Below are positions 23,797 to 29,241 of a stretch of DNA of 29,241 bases, one piece after another. This DNA comes from an uncultured Planctomycetales bacterium. Its GTDB lineage: Bacteria; Planctomycetota; Planctomycetia; Pirellulales; Thermoguttaceae. Positions within the stretch are counted from its first letter, which is position 1. Each line of letters starts with the position of its first letter. Where the stretch lies: the NCBI GenBank assembly GCA_937889015.1, contig CALARR010000136.1, positions 1 through 29,241 on the forward strand, written 5' to 3'. A program made the position numbers and the translations under genes. The notes under the pieces are model-generated. The model searched no databases. It saw nothing but the letters and a program-made list of their open reading frames with translations, and was not told the DNA's origin.

Positions 23797-25206
23797 CTAA
23801 TATGCGTTCTGCCGCGACAGGACCACGAACAGGGTCTTGAACAGGATCTTCAGGTCCAGCCACAGCGACCATTCGCGGATGTACTGGTGGTCGCAGGCCA
23901 CGCGGCGCTGCATCTTCTCCAGCGTGTCCGTCTCGCCGCGCAGACCGTTGACTTGGGCCAGGCCGGTGATGCCGGGCCGCACCTTGTGCCGCAGCATGTA
24001 GCCTTGAATCACTTTGCGGTACGACTCGTTGTGTGTGCTGGCGTGCGGACGCGGTCCCACCAGCGACATGCTGCCCTCCAGCACGTTGAACAACTGCGGC
24101 AGTTCATCCAGCGACGTCTTGCGCAGGAAGTTGCCCAGCGGAGTGACACGCGTATCGTTCTGCGTGGCCTGGGTCACTTTGCCCCCGTCTTCGCAGACGC
24201 GCATCGAGCGGAACTTCCACACGCGAATCTCGCGGCCGTCCAGCCCATAGCGCCGCTGGCGGAAGAACACCGGCCCGGGCGAGGTGAGCTTCACGGCCAG
24301 CGCGATGCACGCCATGGGCAGGGCCAACAGCACGACCAACAGGCTGGCCAGCAGGAAGTCCATGCCGCGCTTGAGCAGACCGTCGATGCCGTACAAGGGG
24401 CTCTCAAAGACGCTCACCACGGGCAGACCGCCAATGCTGGTCCAGCGCGAGTGCAACATCTCGAAGACAAAGAAGTCCGGCACAATGTACACCGAAGCCG
24501 TCGTGTCGCCCAGTTTGCGAAGGATGCCGCGGATCCGCGCCTCGGCGCGCATGGGGAAGGTGATGTAGATGCAATCGACTTCCCGCTGCCGTGTCTGTTG
24601 CACGAGTTGGTCGATGGGGCCGATACAATGCCCCACGTCGTCCGGCACCGGCGGCAAGCGGTGCTGCGGCCGGTCGTCGTAAAAGCCCACCAGCTTCAAG
24701 CCGGTCTCCGGCGAACACTCGATATTCCGCGCCAAACGGAAGCCCAGTTCGTTGACGCCGACAATCGCGAACCGCCGCGTATTGAATCCACGCCCGCGAA
24801 GCACTCGGGCCACGCCGCGCAGCGCGACGCGTCCGCCGATCGACAGGCAAGGCGCGGCGCTGGCCCAAATCAGGTTGAAACCGCGCGGAAGTTGATCGAG
24901 ATAACCGGCCAGGTAGCCCAGGGTGAGCAACGTCGGAATGGTCAACAGCCAGGTCAATAGGACACACAGCAGCTCCTGCTCTGCCGACACGCCGCGCCAA
25001 CTGCGATACATGCCGTTGGCCTCGGCCAGCAGGCCGAAGACCAGCAGCGCGGCGCCACCCACGAGAGTCAACGGTTCGCTCCCGGTGCAGTGCGTCCACC
25101 AACCGGCCAGACACAGGCCGGCCAGGATCGATCCGGCGTCCAGCAGACGGTAGACCACGTCGCGGAACGACCAGTTCGGGATGATTCGGAGACTAGCGGG
25201 AGCCAT
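23797..25206 (-). CDS. WcaJ-type polyprenyl-phosphate sugar-1-phosphate transferase
   Basis: A 469-residue membrane protein that starts exopolysaccharide synthesis by moving a hexose-1-phosphate, probably glucose, to undecaprenyl phosphate. Four hydrophobic segments lie in the first 120 or so residues, followed by a CoA-binding-like Rossmann domain (RRFAIVGVNELGFRLARNI). The catalytic bacterial sugar-transferase domain begins at 279 (KRGMDFLLASLL), with its re-entrant helix. It has SPGPVFFRQRRYGLDG, VWKFRSMR, the Asp-Glu pair at 367-368 (SLDELPQLFNV), SLVGPRP (381-387) and VRPGITGLAQVNG. These are the full set of family motifs in order. No Shine-Dalgarno site is clear before the ATG at 25206. 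A lone TATAGT (minus strand, 25275-25280) could be a -10 box but lacks a matching -35. The gene reads in the same direction as the glycosyltransferase that follows. Confidence 0.92.
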   Translation of the reverse strand: MAPASLRIIPNWSFRDVVYRLLDAGSILAGLCLAGWWTHCTGSEPLTLVGGAALLVFGLLAEANGMYRSWRGVSAEQELLCVLLTWLLTIPTLLTLGYLAGYLDQLPRGFNLIWASAAPCLSIGGRVALRGVARVLRGRGFNTRRFAIVGVNELGFRLARNIECSPETGLKLVGFYDDRPQHRLPPVPDDVGHCIGPIDQLVQQTRQREVDCIYITFPMRAEARIRGILRKLGDTTASVYIVPDFFVFEMLHSRWTSIGGLPVVSVFESPLYGIDGLLKRGMDFLLASLLVVLLALPMACIALAVKLTSPGPVFFRQRRYGLDGREIRVWKFRSMRVCEDGGKVTQATQNDTRVTPLGNFLRKTSLDELPQLFNVLEGSMSLVGPRPHASTHNESYRKVIQGYMLRHKVRPGITGLAQVNGLRGETDTLEKMQRRVACDHQYIREWSLWLDLKILFKTLFVVLSRQNAY

Positions 25207-25451
25207 GGCTAAGTGATATCGCAGGGGGGGCGAGTCGGCCCAATGTGGCCGTTCGTCTTCATCGCGTCTTTCAAACTATAGGTCACCCAGCCCGCCGAGG
25301 GGATGACTCGAAATTCGCGGTGCCGAGGTCACCCACCGAGGTCAGCCGTAATGCGTAAGGTCAGTGCCGGCAAGATGTTACTGACGTCCGCGTTGTCACG
25401 GATCGTGCCGTGGCCACCGGAGATCCAGGTTCCGGTCGACCGGCCAATTCT

Positions 25452-25481
25452 TTGTGACAGGGTCTTCGTTGCATCTATAAT
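25452..25481 (+). promoter_or_regulatory. Promoter before the sulfatase (TTGTGA-18-TATAAT)
   Basis: A perfect -10 TATAAT (25476-25481) lies 18 bases after TTGTGA (25452-25457). Transcription from about 25488 would give a leader of about 60 bases before the CTG at 25550 and cover its Shine-Dalgarno site. Confidence 0.55.
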
Positions 25482-25537
25482 GGGGGGCACGTAAGTCGCG
25501 CGGTTGCCAAGAGCCGTGCGTTTCCCCGCCAGGTGCG

Positions 25538-25543
25538 AAGGAG
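25538..25543 (+). promoter_or_regulatory. Ribosome binding site that fixes a CTG start
   Basis: AAGGAG (25538-25543) lies 6 bases before the in-frame CTG at 25550. No in-frame ATG, GTG or TTG exists from there until GTG 25718, which would cut off the signal peptide and a metal-binding motif. Confidence 0.6.
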
Positions 25544-25549
25544 AATCCC

Positions 25550-26965
25550 CTGACGAACGGAACGACAAGAGGCATTCTCGGGAGCTTCCTCGCTCTGCTA
25601 CTGGCGCCGCTGACGGCGATTTGCGCCGCCGATGCGCCGAAGCAGCGGCCCAACGTCCTGTTCATCATCAGCGACGACCAGGGCTACAGCGACTTCGGCT
25701 TCACGGGGAACGAACTCGTGAAGACACCGAACATCGACCGCCTTGCGGCGCAGTCGGCGGTATTTGAGAACTTCGTCGTGCAACCTGCGTGCTCGCCCTC
25801 GCGTGCGAGCTTCTACACGGGACGCCATCATCTCATCACCGGCGTATGGGGCGTGCCGCCGCGCGCGAACTTGATGCGCGACGAAGCGCTCATGCCCGCG
25901 TTTTTCCGCGATGCGGGCTATCGCACGTTTTACGCGGGCAAGTCGGACACAGCGCGACTGCCGGATTCGTCGCCGTGGGAGCGCGGCTGGGACCAGGGTT
26001 ACTTCGTGAGCGGTTACCAGCATCGTGATCCTATTTTGCCGCATCGCGAAGGCACGCTGAAGCCCAAGGGCTGGACCGTGGACATCCTCACCGATCTGAT
26101 CCTCGATTTCTGGAAACAGCACCCGCAGGAACCGTGGTTCGCCACCGCCGCCTACATCATCCCGCACCTGCCCTGGGAGTGCGATGACAAATATTCCGCG
26201 CCCTTTGAGAAGAGCGGACTCTCGAAGGATCTCGCGCTCTGCTACGGGAGTATCGCGCAGATGGACGCCGCCATCGGTCGCCTGCTTGATGCCTTGCGAG
26301 ACAGCGGCCAGGAAAAGAACACGATCGTCCTCTTCGTGAGCGACAACGGCATGAGCGAGAAGAACAACCTGAAGAACGTGGTCTCGTCCGAGGACTGGAA
26401 GAAGCGCAACCTGCACCAGCTTCGCGGCCACAAGGCCACGGCTTGGGAAAACGGCATTCGCGTGCCGTTCCTGGTGCGCTGGCCAGACCACATCGCGCCC
26501 GGCAGGCGTGCGCAGCTTGGAGGCGCGGAGGATGTGCTGCCCACCGCGCTGGACCTCGCCGGCATCGCACCGGATCATGTGAAGCATCTCCCCTTCGACG
26601 GTATCAGCCTGCGGCCCGGGCTCGACAACGCCGCCACCGTCTTGGACCGACCGAACCTCTTCCGCATCGCCATCTCCGGCCCCGGATCGCCAAGAGACCT
26701 GCCGGAGGGCAAGACGCGTCGCTTGGAGGACCATCACCTCACGCTTCGCGGCGCGCGTTTCAAATACCACGCGATCCCCGGCGGCGAAGCGGCCCTCTAT
26801 GACCTCGCAGCCGATCCCGGCGAGACGACCGACGTGCAGGCGAAGTTCCCCGACGTCACCGCGCGCATGGCGAAGGAATGCCGGGAGTGCTGGGATACCA
26901 TCATCGCCAGTGGACGCTCCTTCATGCGCGCGGCGGCCGGATCGAAGAACCAGAAGGAGCAATAG
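25550..26965 (+). CDS. Secreted type I sulfatase with probable CTG start
   Basis: A 471-residue arylsulfatase-family enzyme that would remove sulfate esters from a polysaccharide or glycosaminoglycan outside the cytoplasm. The CSPSR motif (81-85) is the formylglycine site, with Cys81 the residue to be oxidised. VLFIISDDQGYSDFG carries the calcium-binding pair Asp42-Asp43. HLPWECDDKYSAPF, TIVLFVSDNGMSEKN and RGHKATAWENGIRVPFLVRWP are further family blocks, the SDNG Asp-Asn being metal ligands. Translation from CTG 25550 adds a signal peptide (about 1-29, hydrophobic LGSFLALLLAPLTAICAADA) and the first metal motif; starting at GTG 25718 would lose both. It resembles the SGSH/heparan N-sulfatase-like group. 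No sulfatase-maturase gene is in view. The next gene, 32 bases on, is a beta-helix glycosidase, so both likely act on one sulfated glycan. Confidence 0.85.
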   Translation: MTNGTTRGILGSFLALLLAPLTAICAADAPKQRPNVLFIISDDQGYSDFGFTGNELVKTPNIDRLAAQSAVFENFVVQPACSPSRASFYTGRHHLITGVWGVPPRANLMRDEALMPAFFRDAGYRTFYAGKSDTARLPDSSPWERGWDQGYFVSGYQHRDPILPHREGTLKPKGWTVDILTDLILDFWKQHPQEPWFATAAYIIPHLPWECDDKYSAPFEKSGLSKDLALCYGSIAQMDAAIGRLLDALRDSGQEKNTIVLFVSDNGMSEKNNLKNVVSSEDWKKRNLHQLRGHKATAWENGIRVPFLVRWPDHIAPGRRAQLGGAEDVLPTALDLAGIAPDHVKHLPFDGISLRPGLDNAATVLDRPNLFRIAISGPGSPRDLPEGKTRRLEDHHLTLRGARFKYHAIPGGEAALYDLAADPGETTDVQAKFPDVTARMAKECRECWDTIIASGRSFMRAAAGSKNQKEQ

Positions 26966-26997
26966 CCCGTTGGCTGAAACGCAATCCGCGAAGCTCC

Positions 26998-28779
26998 ATG
27001 AAACCCACCCTCGCCCTGCTCACCGCCCTGTTGATCGCGCCGCCGGCCGTGCTAGCCGCCGCCGCTGCCCATCCGTCGCCTAGCCCGCGCGATGACGCCG
27101 GGGGCCGATCCCTGTGCCCAAGGCCGCCCCTGCGGGTCGCAGAGTTCGGCGCTCTGGGTGACGGAGTCCACGACGACGGTCCGGCCATCGCTGCCGCCTT
27201 CAAGGCCGCAAAGGCGGATGGCGTCCCGAGCACCGTGGTCTTTGAGAGAAAGGTCTATCGACTCGGCGACAACCCGACGGCTTGGCACTACTTTCAACTG
27301 TTGGGCCACGAGGACCTCGTGATCGAAGGCGGAGGTGCAACCTTGCTCTGCCCAGAGGGGAATCTTGCGTTGTGCTTCGAAGACGGGCGCGACATCACCG
27401 TGCGGGGGCTCACCTTCGACACCATCCAACCGGCATTCACCCAAGGCGAGGTGGTGGCGATGGAGGGCGGCGGCACGCTCGACGTGTCGATCATGGAGGG
27501 CTACCCGGAGCCGCCGGACGAGGCCTTTCTCACCGCCAACGGTCACGAAGCCCACGGCGGGGGCGGGCGGCACATGATGGTCTTTGAACAGGGCGGACAC
27601 GCGCGCAACACACCAATGGGCAGCGACCACCTCTACATCCGCAACATCACGCGCGTCGCGCACGGCGTATTCCGCTTTCACGTCAAGGAGGACTACGTGC
27701 CGCGAATGAAGGGCGTGGCAGTCGGCAATTGGGTCAGCTATGGGTTCAACAAGGCCAACCTGCCAGCCGCAGTGGTTGTGGCAAAGAACAAGTCTGCCAG
27801 CACCTATGCGCAGATCGCTGCGAACCGGGTCGAGAACATCACTTTCGAGAAGCTCGCCTTTTTCGGCTCCATGAACGGCGGAATCCGCGTCTCCGACATG
27901 CCAGGCGATGTCACGCTCCGCGAAGTGCGCATCCTCCGCAAGCCCGGAACACGCAACCTGCTGTCGACCATCTCGGACGCCCTGCACCTGATGAACATCC
28001 GCGGAAGACTGCTTATCGAGAATTCCGAGGTCCAGGCACCCGGCGACGACTGCCTGAACGTCGGAACCCTCTTGGAGCGGATCGTGGAGGTGTCCAAGGA
28101 TGATCCCCGGGCCATGACCTTGCGAACGACCGACAACCGCTATTACCACTACACCATCCGCGAGGGAGACCGGCTTCAGTTTCTCGACACGAACACGAAG
28201 CGCGAAGTCGGAATCGCGAGCGTCGAAAAGGTGGAGTTCGACCCACGGCGCCGCAGCCACCGGGTCGTCATCGACCGGGAACTGCCGAAATTCGACCCGG
28301 CCACGGCGCTGGTGCTCAATCTGAACCAGCTGACCTCCTCCACCGTGATCCGCAACAACGTGATGAGGCCCTTCATGCGCAACGCCATGCTGGTGCGTGC
28401 CCAGCACATGACCATCGAGGGCAATGAGTTGGACGGCTCGCATGGAGGCGTAATCGGCCTGAATTTCAGCTATTCGATGGGCGAAAGCGCCCGGTTGCGC
28501 GGCGTCAGCGTCTCCAGGAACACGATTGCCGGTTTCCAGGGTTCTGGAATCGTCGTGGCCAACCCTTACCGGGACCGGCAGGGGGTCCTCGACGCCCGGG
28601 ATCTGGCGATCACCGGCAACGTCTTTCGTGTCGGCTCGGCCAAGGCCATTCGGGTCCGCGGAGTGCGGGGCCTGAGCATGGAGGGGAACCGGTTTGAGAA
28701 AGACGGGAGGGCGGTGGAAGGGACAGGGGAATGTGTGGAGATCTCCGATTGCGTGGATACGCAGCTCAAAGACGAATGA
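26998..28779 (+). CDS. Secreted beta-helix protein resembling GH110 alpha-galactosidases
   Basis: A 593-residue exported protein. The ATG at 26998 is followed by a signal peptide (MKPTLALLTALLIAPPAVLA). The mature part opens with VAEFGALGDGVHDDGPAIAAAF, the entry block of pectate-lyase-like right-handed beta-helices, and continues with repeated ENITFEKL, GVSVSRNTI and IEGNELDG rungs. SDALHLMN with Asp327 and PGDDCLNVG with Asp350-Asp351 give acids at spacing 23 and 24. From memory this is the spacing of the catalytic Asp residues in the characterised carrageenan-active GH110 enzyme, and the length (about 600) also fits. Other beta-helix families such as GH28 are possible but lack this block with the following REGDRLQFLDT segment. 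It sits 32 bases after the sulfatase on the same strand, suggesting joint breakdown of a sulfated galactan. The frame is open upstream to 26878 inside the sulfatase, which I treat as a shadow. Confidence 0.75.
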   Translation: MKPTLALLTALLIAPPAVLAAAAAHPSPSPRDDAGGRSLCPRPPLRVAEFGALGDGVHDDGPAIAAAFKAAKADGVPSTVVFERKVYRLGDNPTAWHYFQLLGHEDLVIEGGGATLLCPEGNLALCFEDGRDITVRGLTFDTIQPAFTQGEVVAMEGGGTLDVSIMEGYPEPPDEAFLTANGHEAHGGGGRHMMVFEQGGHARNTPMGSDHLYIRNITRVAHGVFRFHVKEDYVPRMKGVAVGNWVSYGFNKANLPAAVVVAKNKSASTYAQIAANRVENITFEKLAFFGSMNGGIRVSDMPGDVTLREVRILRKPGTRNLLSTISDALHLMNIRGRLLIENSEVQAPGDDCLNVGTLLERIVEVSKDDPRAMTLRTTDNRYYHYTIREGDRLQFLDTNTKREVGIASVEKVEFDPRRRSHRVVIDRELPKFDPATALVLNLNQLTSSTVIRNNVMRPFMRNAMLVRAQHMTIEGNELDGSHGGVIGLNFSYSMGESARLRGVSVSRNTIAGFQGSGIVVANPYRDRQGVLDARDLAITGNVFRVGSAKAIRVRGVRGLSMEGNRFEKDGRAVEGTGECVEISDCVDTQLKDE

Positions 28780-29061
28780 GGACTTCGGAACAAGCCTAAG
28801 TCCATAGTAAGCCTATGAAATGGCAGACGCGTGCATGTCTCCGCGGTTCGTACGGCCAGGAGCCTCCAGAGCAACGAGCGGCCGGACGGCAGAGCACGCC
28901 GGTCCATATTGGTGGAGCAAGTCGCAACTAATTGACATGGTGTGACTTGAGAAAGAGAATTTGAGACGGACAAATGCCTGTTGTGCTGCCGGAGTCGCGG
29001 CCATGACCCGGGACGACGGCACGCGGCCGGCGGCAGAATTACATGGTCCGGTGGCTATGCC
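28780..29061. other. Intergenic region before the last gene
   Basis: About 280 bases with no gene that I can support. GGACTT (28781-28786) and AAGTCC (near 28797) could pair around a 12-base loop, but there is no T run. A promoter-like site lies at 28932-28960. Confidence 0.5.
28932..28960 (+). promoter_or_regulatory. Promoter-like site (TTGACA-17-GAGAAT)
   Basis: TTGACA (28932-28937) is a perfect -35; GAGAAT (28955-28960), 17 bases later, matches the -10 consensus at four of six positions. It would drive the gene at 29062 with a leader of about 95 bases. Confidence 0.4.
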
Positions 29062-29241
29062 GTGAAGACTCAAGTCGAGTTCCGATCCGCGAAGTTCCCG
29101 CCCTACGAAGGTGAGGAAGAACAGATCAACCCTGGTCTATGGGGCAAGCGTCTCGCCGAGTACTTGGTACAGAAGCTATCCGATAAGGGCATCAAGACAG
29201 ACGGGATACTCGGAGAGGATTGGGGGTACTATATTCCCGTG
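29062..29241 (+). CDS. Conserved hypothetical protein, cut by the window end
   Basis: The first 60 residues of a protein that runs off the window. It starts at GTG 29062: MKTQVEFRSAKFPPYEGEEE, then INPGLWGKRLAEYL, and EDWGYYIPV near the edge. I recognise the general pattern (FPPYEGEE, INPGxxGKRLAE, EDWGW-like) from small cytoplasmic proteins of about 150 residues found in many bacteria, but no function is known to me. An ATG at 29057 is out of frame, and residues encoded upstream of 29062 look non-coding. No Shine-Dalgarno site is clear. The promoter-like site at 28932 lies about 100 bases upstream. Confidence 0.65.
   Translation, partial: MKTQVEFRSAKFPPYEGEEEQINPGLWGKRLAEYLVQKLSDKGIKTDGILGEDWGYYIPV

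Larger units (their letters stand above)
25207..25549. other. Intergenic region between divergent wcaJ-like and sulfatase genes
   Basis: About 340 bases with no gene that I can support. It holds a promoter-like site for the sulfatase (25452-25481) and related GGTCACCCA strings near 25282 and 25327. Nothing else stands out. Confidence 0.6.

Noticed and set aside
25504..25767. An 87-codon ATG frame overlapping the start of the sulfatase
   Set aside because: Arg-rich product in the wrong frame; the sulfatase frame carries the signal peptide and metal motif.
28780..29061. tRNA or attachment site remnant near a GGTTCG-like string
   Set aside because: No cloverleaf arms could be built around it and no integrase gene is present.

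Overview
The window is GC-rich, densely coded bacterial chromosome. The gene mix suggests a planctomycete, probably Pirellulales-like: a valyl-tRNA synthetase with family-typical insertions, a DUF6259-type secreted giant protein, a sulfatase beside a beta-helix glycosidase, a thiL-tsaE pair and heptamer repeats between genes. That assignment is inference, since no rRNA or other taxonomic marker is present. I found no tRNA, rRNA, CRISPR array, insertion sequence or phage gene.

Layout. 1-2525: two overlapping genes for a cytochrome bd-family oxidase whose first subunit ends in a c-type haem domain. 2526-3077: a non-coding stretch with a promoter-like site, a possible 31-residue membrane peptide, a good terminator and a large hairpin of heptamer repeats. 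3078-7714: citramalate synthase (cimA) and valyl-tRNA synthetase (valS), 2 bases apart. 7808-9240: thiL and tsaE, overlapping by 4 bases. 9360-14960: a P1B-type metal ATPase fused to an HflK-like SPFH domain, then an HflC-like gene, another HflK/HflC-like gene and a small membrane-anchored protein. 15037-18453: a secreted 1138-residue DUF6259-like protein. 18936-22415: a fused alpha/beta 2-oxoacid dehydrogenase E1, then a protein joining a lipoyl domain to a KASIII (FabH-like) domain. 22487-25206, minus strand: a GT4 glycosyltransferase and a WcaJ-type polyprenyl-phosphate sugar transferase. 25550-28779: a sulfatase that appears to start at CTG and a GH110-like beta-helix protein. The window ends inside a conserved hypothetical gene at 29062.

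The two most unusual systems are these. First, the ATPase-SPFH cluster places three SPFH proteins next to a metal pump, one of them covalently joined to it, with no FtsH protease gene in view. The topology (eight pump helices plus one more) would put the fused SPFH domain outside the cytoplasm, as in HflK/HflC. Second, the E1 plus lipoyl-KASIII pair looks like a route by which a decarboxylated 2-oxoacid is loaded on a lipoyl arm and passed straight to a condensing enzyme as a fatty-acid or polyketide primer, without free acyl-CoA.

Heptamer tandem repeats occur at three places (2981-3059, 13286-13423, 22425-22508). Two arrays run into the 3' ends of genes. One, with four exact TAATCCC units, forms a G-quadruplex pattern on the strand of the gene whose stop codon it contains.
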